9,028 bases of DNA from Deltaproteobacteria bacterium (GCA_019312705.1 JAFDCW010000114.1:1-9028); one strand, 5' to 3'; shown: positions 1 to 6,992, counted from the first letter of the stretch. Translations and numbers: made by a program. The notes: generated from the letters alone by a model not told the origin.

Positions 1-573
1 CGACTGAATGATGGCGGTGAAGGCGGCCCCGACCAGGATCGCCAGGATCCGCACGTCCATGGTGACCATCAACTCGATGAACGGCTCATAGGTCCGGAGC
101 GGCCTCATCGCGTCGCTCATGACGCTCATGCCGTAGAAGACGAGGCCGAGGCCGAGGAGCGACGCGCCGTACTGTTTGATCTTGGGGCCCTTCGGCAGAA
201 ACCAGCCGAGGAAGCCGATGGAGATCATCGGCAACGCGATGACGCTCACATTGAAGGCCAGGATCTGCGCCGTCATCGTGCTGCCGATGTTGGCGCCCAT
301 GATCACGCCGACGCACTGGGCCATCGAGAGCAAGCCCGCCGAGACGAAACCCACCATGATGACGGTCGTGACCGACGACGAGTTGACGATCGCGGTGACG
401 ACCGCCCCGGTCATGGCGCCCGCGAAGCGGTTGGACGTGAGCCGGGCGAGGATGTCCTTCATGCGGTCGCCGGCGACCACCTTGAGGGCCCGGGTGAGCA
501 GGTCCATGCCGAAAAGGAAGAGCGCCAGGCCGCCGAAGAGGCCCGCCCATAGAGAGTAATGGTCGAGGGTCAC
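1..573 (-). CDS. Na/Pi-cotransporter family membrane protein (partial, C-terminus off left edge)
   Basis: My translation of the minus strand gives 191 residues, open at the left edge. They match the N-terminal half of the Na/phosphate cotransporter (NptA/PNaS-type) family, inner-membrane proteins that couple solute, classically phosphate, to sodium. Visible are a hydrophobic first helix (about 9-28), the first family repeat around residues 55-82 (TAIVNSSSVTT then VGFVSAGLL), the GANIGSTMTA motif (about 93-102), further hydrophobic helices (about 106-126, 138-155), and the start of the second inverted repeat at the edge (FTAIIQS). The first repeat has NSSS where the family usually has QSSS. 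The GTG start overlaps the stress-protein stop in a GTGA arrangement, with no strong ribosome site of its own, so translational coupling is likely. Family assignment is firm; substrate is not. Confidence 0.9.
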   Translation of the reverse strand, partial: MTLDHYSLWAGLFGGLALFLFGMDLLTRALKVVAGDRMKDILARLTSNRFAGAMTGAVVTAIVNSSSVTTVIMVGFVSAGLLSMAQCVGVIMGANIGSTMTAQILAFNVSVIALPMISIGFLGWFLPKGPKIKQYGASLLGLGLVFYGMSVMSDAMRPLRTYEPFIELMVTMDVRILAILVGAAFTAIIQS

Positions 574-1202
574 GCTTCGTCGGCCTCGTCAGGTTCGTCG
601 ACCTCGTCGGATACGTCGACCTCGTCAACCGTCTCGAATTCGACGAGCTCATCCGACTCGTCGGGCTCGTCTGCTTTGCGGCCCTTGCCGCCCTTGCCGC
701 CCTTGCCGCCTTTGCCGCCTTTGCCGGGCTTCTTGGCCTTGACGATCGTGACCGGGACCGGGGAGAGGCGGACGAGTTCCTCGGCCTTGGACCCGATGAG
801 CAGCCGCTTGAGGCCGGTGCGCCCCTGGCTGCCCATGACGATGTGCGACGCTCCGACCGATTTGCGAACCTCGAGGATGCGCGTCTCGGGCAAGCCGACC
901 ACGAGCTTGGTGGTGAGCCTGCGCTTGAAGTACTTCTTGTTCTTGAGCTTCTTGCCTACCGCCTTCAGGAAGCGGCGCATCATCTTGGCGGCGACCTCCT
1001 CCATGGACTGCATCGCGTCGCCGGAGGCGTCCTTGTAGTAGCCCGGAGCGTTGGCTGGGTCGTGCACGACGTGCAGCACGACGACGCTCGCGCCGAGGGA
1101 CAGCGCCTGCTGACAGGCCCAAATCAAGGCCGCCTTCGAGTCGTCGGAAAAGTCGACGGGCACGAGAATGGTGCTGTGTGCGGCGAGTTTCTTTTCTGCC
1201 AT
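570..1202 (-). CDS. Universal stress protein (UspA family) with Gly/Lys-repeat and acidic tail
   Basis: A cytoplasmic UspA-fold protein of 210 residues. Residues 12-19 (ILVPVDFS) form the first strand and loop. Residues 124-139 hold the ATP-binding signature G-2x-G-9x-G-S (G124, G127, G137, S138), followed by the typical last strand (VPVTIVKA, 149-156). Such proteins bind ATP and modulate stress tolerance or neighbouring transporters. The body has a strongly basic insert around residues 79-99. After the normal end come about 54 extra residues: repeated GGK units (159-176), then a strongly acidic Asp/Glu tail (177-210). I chose the ATG at 1202 because GAGGGG lies 7 bases upstream; an in-frame ATG at 1256 would add an uncharacteristic N-terminus. 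It overlaps the downstream Na/Pi gene by 4 bases, so the two are probably one operon and the Usp may regulate the transporter (inference). Confidence 0.9.
   Translation of the reverse strand: MAEKKLAAHSTILVPVDFSDDSKAALIWACQQALSLGASVVVLHVVHDPANAPGYYKDASGDAMQSMEEVAAKMMRRFLKAVGKKLKNKKYFKRRLTTKLVVGLPETRILEVRKSVGASHIVMGSQGRTGLKRLLIGSKAEELVRLSPVPVTIVKAKKPGKGGKGGKGGKGGKGRKADEPDESDELVEFETVDEVDVSDEVDEPDEADEA
676..729. repeat. Six imperfect 9-bp tandem repeats inside the stress-protein gene
   Basis: Six consecutive 9-bp units of the form TTGCCGCCY (first and last diverged) encode the Gly-Gly-Lys repeats of the stress-protein tail on the minus strand. Units of 9 bp keep the frame, so copy-number change would lengthen or shorten the tail without breaking the gene. 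Confidence 0.85.
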
Positions 1203-1292
1203 CGCAGTGCCCCTCATGGAGATCTGCCGTACTCGGGGACAATCCCAGGACGGCACAGCGACCTATCAGCTAGGAAGTAGCCCCCGGGGGGG

Positions 1293-1329
1293 GGTTGACG
1301 AGGGAATTTGCGTGGCGAGACCGTCAACC
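1293..1329. promoter_or_regulatory. 8-bp inverted repeat in the divergent stress-protein / PH-protein promoter region
   Basis: GGTTGACG (1293-1300) is mirrored exactly by CGTCAACC (1322-1329) with a 21-base spacer. It lies in the 157-bp gap between two divergent genes. Each arm also contains TTGAC pointing inward, like a -35 element, but I see no convincing -10 on either strand. It could be a regulator site or a pair of back-to-back -35 boxes. A C5G9 tract (1281-1294) abuts the left arm. Confidence 0.4.
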
Positions 1330-1359
1330 GAGGCGGATCCCTCCTCCGACCCGCCGAAT

Positions 1360-2478
1360 ATGACGCTGGCCTCCCCCCTCGCCATACTCTGCGTGGTGTA
1401 CCGCACCGCGTCACCGCCCGCCCCGTCGCCCGAGGTCGTCACCCTGCCCCCCCACCGCGGCCGCCGCGTATTCCTAGGCTTTGGGCTTTGGTTTCTGGCG
1501 ATCTGGTTCGTGCTCTTCGGCGTGGCTTGGGTCCTCGACGCCGCGATCACCGGGCAAGAGGTGTGGCGCGTCGCACCGGCGGTATTGATCCTCGGCGTCA
1601 CGGTCTGGGTCATCGCGAAGACGTTGCGCCTCGAGACGATCTACGTCGGCAACCTCGAGATCCGCCGGGTCGGCGTACTGCGGGAACACCGCATCAAGTG
1701 GGCCGACGTGACGGGGTCTCACTGGATCACCCGGCGGCGCAGGGGCGCTCGGCCCCCGGTACGGCTGCTCATGATCGACGGGGCCGCGGGCCAGGAGCTG
1801 CTCGTCGCGCCGAACCAGGTGGGCGACCCGACCGGAGTGCTCGCCTGGGCCATCGCCGAGGCCACGGCGGGGCGCCCCGAGGCCATCGACGAGCGCATTC
1901 GACACGAGGGCAAGAGACCTCGGAAAAACAGAGTATTCGCCGTGCATGGCGCCATCGGCCTCGCGCTCTTCGTGGTGATGGGCGGACTTCTTTTTCCGTT
2001 TCGTCTCGAGCACCATGCGGAACGCGAGCTGCGGGGGATCGAGCAACTCCCCTTCGAAGAGCGCATCGCCCAGGCCTCGCGGATCTCCGAAAGTTCCTGG
2101 CAGAACGACCGCACGCGGTGCCGCGCGTCATCGACCGTCGTTTACAGTCGTCTATCCCTCGGTGAGACGCAGGCGGCCGAGGAGCGCTGCACCGAGATGC
2201 TGCGGGCAGGCTGCACCAATGCCCCCTACGACGATTGCGAGATGTTGCGCGCCCTGGTGCGAGCAGAATCCGCGCTGGACGGCGGTCGGTCGACCGAAGC
2301 CGCGACGGAGCTCGAAGCTCTGGAATCCTGTCTCTTTCGCGTCTGCGTCAACGTACGCATACGGATCCTGCGCGCCACCGGGGACGACGAGCGCGCGCGG
2401 CAGGCAGCAGCCGAGTGCCGCGAGCGATTCGACGATGACGTCGCCACCTCGGACCTGCTCGCCCCCTGCCGAGAGTAG
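1360..2478 (+). CDS. Membrane protein with PH-like domain and Cys-rich TPR-like exported domain
   Basis: No named gene recognised. The protein is 372 residues from the ATG at 1360. Two hydrophobic segments (about 37-59 and 69-87) precede a domain at about 88-170 that resembles bacterial PH-like domains of membrane proteins (strands around LETIYVGNLEIRRVGVLREHRI, then W114 and a tail ending in a helix). A third hydrophobic segment (about 192-214) should place the last 158 residues outside the membrane. That part is helical, TPR-like, and holds eight cysteines (254, 277, 285, 293, 324, 329, 353, 370), suggesting disulfides. The start is uncertain: no good ribosome site is visible, and GTG codons at 1393 and 1396 are alternatives. 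An in-frame extension to 1168 would overlap the divergent gene and looks noncoding. Its 3' end meets the convergent neighbour 20 bp away. Function unknown. Confidence 0.75.
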   Translation: MTLASPLAILCVVYRTASPPAPSPEVVTLPPHRGRRVFLGFGLWFLAIWFVLFGVAWVLDAAITGQEVWRVAPAVLILGVTVWVIAKTLRLETIYVGNLEIRRVGVLREHRIKWADVTGSHWITRRRRGARPPVRLLMIDGAAGQELLVAPNQVGDPTGVLAWAIAEATAGRPEAIDERIRHEGKRPRKNRVFAVHGAIGLALFVVMGGLLFPFRLEHHAERELRGIEQLPFEERIAQASRISESSWQNDRTRCRASSTVVYSRLSLGETQAAEERCTEMLRAGCTNAPYDDCEMLRALVRAESALDGGRSTEAATELEALESCLFRVCVNVRIRILRATGDDERARQAAAECRERFDDDVATSDLLAPCRE

Positions 2479-2498
2479 AGCCCGCCCGGCAGCCCAAC

Positions 2499-3416
2499 TC
2501 AGAAACGAACGGTCACGTCGGCGCCGAAGGGCGAGAGGCCGACTTCGACTTCGACCGGCGGGTCTGGGGGGAGTAGCTCGGGAGGCAACTCGCGCTCGCG
2601 GGTCGTGACCCGGCCCGGGACGAAGTTGAGCTGGGCTTCGAGGAGGCCGGCGAGGATGGTCCCCACGGCGACGCTGAAGAGGACCTGGTTGGCGATACGG
2701 AGCGCTTCTTCGCGGTCGATGAACGGCTCGAGGCGGGGGTCGTCGGGCTGGAGGTCCGGAAGGACCAAGCTGTCCCAGGCGACGTAGGTGCCGATGGCCG
2801 CCCCGATGAGAGCCACCTCGGTCACCGCGAAGAATATGCCCAGGGCGTCCTTTTCATTCTGGAACTGGCCGACGCCGAAGGGGATGACGGCGAGGTAGCG
2901 GCTGTTCTCGAGTACGACGCGCTCGTTCTGGGCCAGGTCCGTGAGCCCCTCGATGCGTTGCCGGTCTCGGAGGATCGCCTCGAGTTCGCGCAACCGTCGC
3001 TCTTCCTCGATGCGGCGGGCCCTCGCCGTTTCGTTGCCGATCTCGAGGAGGATTCGGGCCCGGACCCGCTGAAAATGCTCGACCACGTGGGCAGAGAAGT
3101 CCGGCACCTCCATCGTCTGGTTGGGGGCCGCCCGAACGAGGAGCTCGAACTGCACCTCGGCGTCGGCCTCCCGGGAGACGAAGAGATAGGACGCCCCGAG
3201 GAGCTTTCGGGACTCTTGGATGTAGATGGGGTCGGTCAGCCGCGGGACCGCCCCGCCGACGAGGTGCTCGAGGCGAGTCACCGCCTCGCCGTAGTTGCCC
3301 TCGTCGTAGGGCTCCCGAGCGTGCTGGTAGTCCTGAAAGTCGTCGGCCTGGGCGAGGCCAGGGAGCAGAACGCCCAACCCGGCGCTCAGCAGGAGCACCG
3401 GGGCCATAGCCGACAC
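2499..3416 (-). CDS. Exported TPR-type protein with C-terminal membrane segments, partner of the kinase
   Basis: 305 residues with a signal peptide (hydrophobic 6-20, AQA before D25). Residues 27-125 look like TPR helices, for example EPYDEGNYGEAVTRLEHLV. A charged helical stretch with coiled-coil character follows (about 127-170). A motif AVIPFGVGQFQN (176-187) and hydrophobic stretches (about 191-212, 243-262) recall exported proteins with a PGxGQF-like motif, such as the DUF5683 type. The chain ends in a Pro-rich segment and a short strand finishing in Phe, as in outer-membrane-associated proteins. The GTG start is preferred because GAGGG lies 9 bases upstream; an ATG three codons later is too far from it. 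It lies 26 bp after the kinase gene on the same strand, so it is probably co-transcribed and may act in the same envelope pathway (inference). Confidence 0.8.
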   Translation of the reverse strand: MSAMAPVLLLSAGLGVLLPGLAQADDFQDYQHAREPYDEGNYGEAVTRLEHLVGGAVPRLTDPIYIQESRKLLGASYLFVSREADAEVQFELLVRAAPNQTMEVPDFSAHVVEHFQRVRARILLEIGNETARARRIEEERRLRELEAILRDRQRIEGLTDLAQNERVVLENSRYLAVIPFGVGQFQNEKDALGIFFAVTEVALIGAAIGTYVAWDSLVLPDLQPDDPRLEPFIDREEALRIANQVLFSVAVGTILAGLLEAQLNFVPGRVTTRERELPPELLPPDPPVEVEVGLSPFGADVTVRF

Positions 3417-3442
3417 GAACCGGATCCCTCGGATTGCGCCTC

Positions 3443-5269
3443 TCAGGGTGTGCTCCCGGAGGCCTCGATCAGGGTGGCGGCGACACGTGTCTCGCCACCG
3501 GCCTGAAGCCTCCGGGTACCGGTATACGCCTGATATCCGGGGGATGTCACGGATATCCGAGCCTGCGCGGCGGGCCTGTCCATCGGGACTTCGATGAACT
3601 GATTGGTGCGTCCCATGCCCTCACCGTTCACCGAAACGTCGCCGGCCACGTTGGCGGTCACGTAGATCCGGGCTGGCCGGAGGGCCAGGGCCCGGCGCAC
3701 CAGGACCGGTTCATCGGCTGGGCCCGGGGACACGGTGAAGGTGTCGTCGAGCTCGGCGCAGCAACGTCCCCGCATGCGCAGGCGGTATCTGCCCGGGATG
3801 AGCTGCACTTCGCTCGACGAAGGGCCGAAAGGCTGGAATTCCCCAGCCCCCACGGCGAGCTCGACGTCCCGGGGGCTCGGAAGGAAGCGGACCAGCCGCG
3901 GGGTCCGCAGCACGGGGGGGCGGATCTTAGTCACCACCCCGGTCGGCGTCAGCGCCACCGCTGCGTCCGGCGCCCCGGCGTCGGGACCCCGGACGAGGGC
4001 CCCAGCGTCGGTCGCGGCCTGCGATCCGTCGGGGCCCGCCCCGTCGGCATCGACGGCGGCGTCTCCCGCTACCGCGGCAACGGCCCCGGCGTCTTCGACC
4101 GGATGGTTCGAGGCGCCTCCGCCGGTCCACCCGTAGGCCACCGCGATGACCGCGCCCATCGCGACGAGGGACGAGGCGATGAGCATCACCGTCTTGTTTC
4201 GGTCGCGATGGCCGATGCGCTCGATGAGGGCGAGGACCTCTTCGTTGCCATCGTCGAGGGCGAGCACGCGGTTGTAGCAATCGAGGGCCACGGGCACGTC
4301 GCCGCGGGTGGCCGCGTCCCGCCCTCGGGCGATGAGGGCTGGGAGGGTCGCTTCCCGGAGGGCCAGTGTCGTGCCCTCGGAGTCTTTGAGGTACGCGCCG
4401 AGATAGTCGGCGGGGTCATCGATGCCCACCTCGGCCACGAACGCGGTGAGGGCCTCTTCCATCTCCCCAGCGCTCTGATAGCGGTCGTCGGGCTTCTTCT
4501 CGAGGGCCCTTTCGATGATCTTCGAAAAACGTCCGCCCAAGGTCGGCCGGACCCGCAATGGGTGAGCGTAGTTGGCGTCGACGATGCGCTTCAGCATCTG
4601 ATGCGGGTTGCGGCCTTCGAAGGGCAGGCACCCCGTCGCGAGGAAATACAGAACCGTCCCGAGGGCAAAGATGTCGGTCCGCTGGTCGCTGTTGCCGGTC
4701 TCGATCTGCTCGGGCGCCATGTGCCCCGGCGAGCCGAGGATCTGCCCCGTCGCCGTGAACGAGTGGGAGTCGATCATCTGGGCGATGCCGAAGTCCGTGA
4801 GCTTCACCGTGCGATCGTCGTGGAGGATCACGTTTTCGGGTTTGACGTCGCGGTGAACGATGCCCGCCGTGTGAGCGCAGTCGAGGGCCCGGGCGATGAG
4901 CACGCCGAAACACGCCGCGACCTCGGCGGGCATGTCGCGATGGTCGTCGGCGAACTGCTTGAGGGTCGGCCCCGTGAGCAGCTCGGTGACGATGTACGCC
5001 TCCTCGGAGTCCGGGTCCGAGTTGTCGTAGATCTCGAGGATGTTGTCGTGATGCAGGCGAGCGACGGACTTCGCCTCGCGAGCAAAACGCACCCGGGCCT
5101 CGTGGGCTCCGCGCAGGTGCGGATGCATGATCTTGATGGCGACTCGCCGGTCGAGACGCGAGTCCCGGGCGCGGTACACCGTGGCCATCCCTCCGTGGCC
5201 GATTTCTTCGAGGATTTCGTACTTCTCGAGCTTGCGGATCATCGCGGACGACCGATGCGAGGGCAGCAT
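3443..5269 (-). CDS. Transmembrane Ser/Thr protein kinase with PEGA-like exported domain
   Basis: A Hanks-type kinase of 608 residues. Catalytic domain about 17-276: glycine loop GHGGMATVY (24-32), ATP lysine K46 in VAIK, HRDVKPEN (139-146) with catalytic D141, DFG (159-161), and an activation loop with T172, T174 and S180 ending in APEQ (185-188). All key residues are present, so it should be active. A short TPR-like stretch (about 309-352) leads to one transmembrane helix (about 360-380). Outside are a disordered Asp/Ala-rich linker (about 390-440) and two PEGA-like beta modules (about 455-525 and 530-602), the second with VSVNGEGMGRTN. An adjacent cysteine pair (503-504) is notable. GAGG 5 bases upstream supports the start at 5269; ATG at 5242 is less likely. 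Such kinases phosphorylate cytoplasmic regulators in response to envelope signals; the target is unknown. Confidence 0.95.
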   Translation of the reverse strand: MLPSHRSSAMIRKLEKYEILEEIGHGGMATVYRARDSRLDRRVAIKIMHPHLRGAHEARVRFAREAKSVARLHHDNILEIYDNSDPDSEEAYIVTELLTGPTLKQFADDHRDMPAEVAACFGVLIARALDCAHTAGIVHRDVKPENVILHDDRTVKLTDFGIAQMIDSHSFTATGQILGSPGHMAPEQIETGNSDQRTDIFALGTVLYFLATGCLPFEGRNPHQMLKRIVDANYAHPLRVRPTLGGRFSKIIERALEKKPDDRYQSAGEMEEALTAFVAEVGIDDPADYLGAYLKDSEGTTLALREATLPALIARGRDAATRGDVPVALDCYNRVLALDDGNEEVLALIERIGHRDRNKTVMLIASSLVAMGAVIAVAYGWTGGGASNHPVEDAGAVAAVAGDAAVDADGAGPDGSQAATDAGALVRGPDAGAPDAAVALTPTGVVTKIRPPVLRTPRLVRFLPSPRDVELAVGAGEFQPFGPSSSEVQLIPGRYRLRMRGRCCAELDDTFTVSPGPADEPVLVRRALALRPARIYVTANVAGDVSVNGEGMGRTNQFIEVPMDRPAAQARISVTSPGYQAYTGTRRLQAGGETRVAATLIEASGSTP

Positions 5270-5302
5270 AGAAGCCTCACCGAAGCCACCACAAGCGCCG
5301 TT

Positions 5303-5320
5303 CGCGAGATCCGCGAGATC
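5303..5320. repeat. Two exact tandem copies of CGCGAGATC upstream of the kinase gene
   Basis: In the 76-bp gap between the lipoprotein stop and the kinase start, CGCGAGATC occurs twice back to back. The second copy extends into the palindrome GAGATCTC (5315-5322). It sits about 35-50 bp upstream of the kinase start codon and could be an operator or part of a promoter; no clear -35/-10 pair is visible. Confidence 0.35.
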
Positions 5321-5345
5321 TCCCAGCTACCCCCGGACGGACCGC

Positions 5346-6779
5346 TCAAGGGAGCGTGACGTTGGTGGGAAAGCACATTTCGACGTCGAGGCGGGGGCCC
5401 GAGGCGTCGCGACCCCCGGCCACGAAGACGACTCCGTTCGACAGGGCGAGGGCCGAGGCGTCCCGGCGGGGGACCTCGAGGGGGCCGTGGGCCACGATCA
5501 CGGGGGCCCGGGGATCGCCAAAGTCGACCCTTTCGACGGTGCTTACCGGAGGCTCGCCGCCGCCGAGGATCAGCCCGCCGTCGCCTCGACGGGGCAGGAA
5601 GGTGGGGCGAAACCGGGCCCCAGCCCAGGCGGGGCCCGCCGCGATGCGGCAGGCGCTCGGGCAACCGGTGAAGAGCTCGGTCTCGGGGATCAGCATCTCG
5701 TCGGGGGTCTGCCCGCCCACCAGGAGCGCGCTTTGCCCGGTCGGGTCGGCGAAGAGGGCGCCGCCGACGCGCACGAAGCCATCGATGCGCCCCCCCTCGA
5801 CCGGATCGCCGACCGGCTCACCCCGGCGGACCACCTCGGCATAGGCGCCGCCGAGTTCGCCCCCGACGACCAGGACCGCCTCCTGGTCGAGCTCCACCAG
5901 GACGGGCCGCAAGCGGCCGGTGGTCAGACGGGTGCGGATGGTCTGACCATCATCGGCGATCCACGAGACGTCGGCGGAGGGGTCCCCCGTGCCGTCGCCG
6001 CCGACGACGACCACGCCGCCGTTCGAAAGCTCGAGGGCGCCCGACGCGTTGCTCACGCCGCGGTGCAGACCCGCGGGGACCGAGTGCACAGCGCATCCTC
6101 CCGGGGGAGGGTTGTCGGGGTCGTCGCAGGGCGCCGTGATGTTGTAGCTGAAGGGGTCTTCGAGGGCCGAGAGCACCAACGCGCGCACGTTGCCGTAGGC
6201 GAAGGACCGGGCGGGGCCAATGGGGGCGGGCAGCGGCGAGAGGCGGCCATTCTGCTCCGGGTCGTCGTTGACGCCTAGGCGCAGGAGGTCGAGGAAGGTC
6301 GCGGTGTCGCTCGGCCCGGCCGCGTCGACGCCGCCGAGGGCCGACGCGAAGGTCCCTTGCAGGGAGAAGCCGAAGGACGAGCGCCGGTCTTCGAGGCTCA
6401 TGTCGGCGACGACGGCGCAGGTGTGGGACTCGCCCACGGCGACCACCACCAAGCCCGTCTCCCGGGGCAGGAAGGTCGGCGGCCCCCCGATAACCCGGAC
6501 GCCGGCGGGGCCCGTGAGCACCACGCTCAGGTTGACGGCCTGGGTGTAGTCGGTGATCTCGACGCGCACGTCGAAGCCGTCCGCGGTCACCTCCCCTTCG
6601 GAGGTCACGACCTCCCCCTCGCCCTGACGAACAGCGACCTGAATCAGGTCGTAGCCAACGAGGGGGCTCTCCCCGGCGGGGGTCATGATCTCGATCGCGA
6701 TCAACAGCCCGCCGCCGCCGCCATCGCAGGCAGCGAGCCCGACGACGAGCATCGATAGAATCGCGAGGGCGCGCACCAT
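5346..6779 (-). CDS. Lipoprotein with Kelch-like beta-propeller
   Basis: 477 residues from the ATG at 6779, which has GAGG 5 bases upstream; a longer in-frame start at 6857 has an Arg-rich, non-signal N-terminus. The signal sequence ends in the lipobox LAAC with lipidated C18, followed by a Gly run, so the mature protein should be membrane anchored. Residues about 25-125 look like a beta-sandwich. The C-terminal half carries repeated strands ending in a Gly pair, typical of Kelch or galactose-oxidase-like propellers: VVVVGGDG (about 256), VLVVGG (302), ALLVGG (351), GLILGGG (402) and VFVAGG (451). Such propellers usually bind other proteins or sugars; no catalytic residues are recognised. It precedes the kinase by 76 bp on the same strand and may report to it or share its promoter (inference). 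There are no lysines in the protein. Confidence 0.85.
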   Translation of the reverse strand: MVRALAILSMLVVGLAACDGGGGGLLIAIEIMTPAGESPLVGYDLIQVAVRQGEGEVVTSEGEVTADGFDVRVEITDYTQAVNLSVVLTGPAGVRVIGGPPTFLPRETGLVVVAVGESHTCAVVADMSLEDRRSSFGFSLQGTFASALGGVDAAGPSDTATFLDLLRLGVNDDPEQNGRLSPLPAPIGPARSFAYGNVRALVLSALEDPFSYNITAPCDDPDNPPPGGCAVHSVPAGLHRGVSNASGALELSNGGVVVVGGDGTGDPSADVSWIADDGQTIRTRLTTGRLRPVLVELDQEAVLVVGGELGGAYAEVVRRGEPVGDPVEGGRIDGFVRVGGALFADPTGQSALLVGGQTPDEMLIPETELFTGCPSACRIAAGPAWAGARFRPTFLPRRGDGGLILGGGEPPVSTVERVDFGDPRAPVIVAHGPLEVPRRDASALALSNGVVFVAGGRDASGPRLDVEMCFPTNVTLP

Positions 6780-6880
6780 GGGCGCCTCATAGCACCTGAC
6801 CCGGGACCGTGCCCGACGGCCCACCTCGGGAAGCCGTCGACGTGGCGCTGAGGACAACCGGCATCAGGATGAGGGCGTGC

Positions 6881-6901
6881 GTCCCCAGCAAAGATGGGGA
6901 C
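6881..6901. promoter_or_regulatory. 21-bp perfect inverted repeat, candidate activator site
   Basis: GTCCCCA (6881-6887) and TGGGGAC (6895-6901) form a perfect 7-bp-arm inverted repeat with a 7-base centre. Its centre is about 97 bp upstream of the transcription start predicted from the sigma-54-like promoter, where enhancer-binding activators usually bind. It could instead form a small hairpin, but no gene ends just before it and no T-run follows. Confidence 0.45.
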
Positions 6902-6920
6902 TCCAGACCCGTCCAGACCC
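6902..6920. repeat. Direct repeat TCCAGACCC with 10-bp period
   Basis: TCCAGACCC at 6902-6910 and again at 6912-6920. The 10-bp period places both copies on the same face of the helix. It lies between two inverted repeats upstream of the candidate sigma-54 promoter, so it may add to a protein-binding region. Two copies alone could be chance. Confidence 0.3.
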
Positions 6921-6926
6921 GCAATA

Positions 6927-6942
6927 CCCATCGTCACATGGG
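6927..6942. promoter_or_regulatory. Second inverted repeat CCCAT-N6-ATGGG
   Basis: CCCAT (6927-6931) mirrors ATGGG (6938-6942). It shares a CCCA...TGGG core with the larger inverted repeat at 6881-6901, and the two centres are about 43 bp apart, close to four helical turns. This fits a pair of sites for one dimeric regulator. The palindrome GGGTACCC (6949-6956) follows. Confidence 0.35.
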
Positions 6943-6961
6943 ATGTTGGGGTACCCGCCAT

Positions 6962-6977
6962 TGGCACATCAAGTGCA
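6962..6977 (+). promoter_or_regulatory. Candidate sigma-54 (RpoN) promoter
   Basis: TGGCAC-N5-GTGCA matches the sigma-54 consensus TGGCAC-N5-TTGCA at all but one conserved base. GG (6963-6964) and GC (6975-6976) have the required 10 bases between them. With that C at -12, transcription would start near 6988, just ahead of the GAGGAGG ribosome site and the ATG at 7007. Sigma-54 promoters need an ATP-using enhancer-binding activator; the inverted repeats upstream are candidate sites for it. Confidence 0.6.
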
Positions 6978-6992
6978 CAGCTATCCCTCGAA

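Noticed and set aside
1360..1395. Lipobox-like AILC at the N-terminus of the PH-domain protein
   Set aside because: It comes only 11 residues in, without basic residues or a long enough hydrophobic stretch, and the start codon itself is uncertain.
2479..2498. Transcription terminator between the convergent genes
   Set aside because: The 20-bp gap shows no stable hairpin with a T-run on either strand.
5274..5288. Sigma-54-like GG-N10-GC on the minus strand before the kinase gene
   Set aside because: It lacks the TGGCAC and TTGC context, and the predicted transcription start would fall inside the coding region; the stretch overlaps the ribosome site.
3434..5359. Long plus-strand open frame (641 codons) opposite the kinase gene
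   Set aside because: It is antisense to a kinase with intact motifs. Its translation is rich in Gly, Arg, His and Asp with no domain or membrane pattern, as expected from an opposite frame in GC-rich DNA.
5127..6278. Plus-strand open frame of 383 codons opposite the Kelch lipoprotein
   Set aside because: The minus-strand gene has a ribosome site, lipobox and propeller repeats; the plus frame has none of these.
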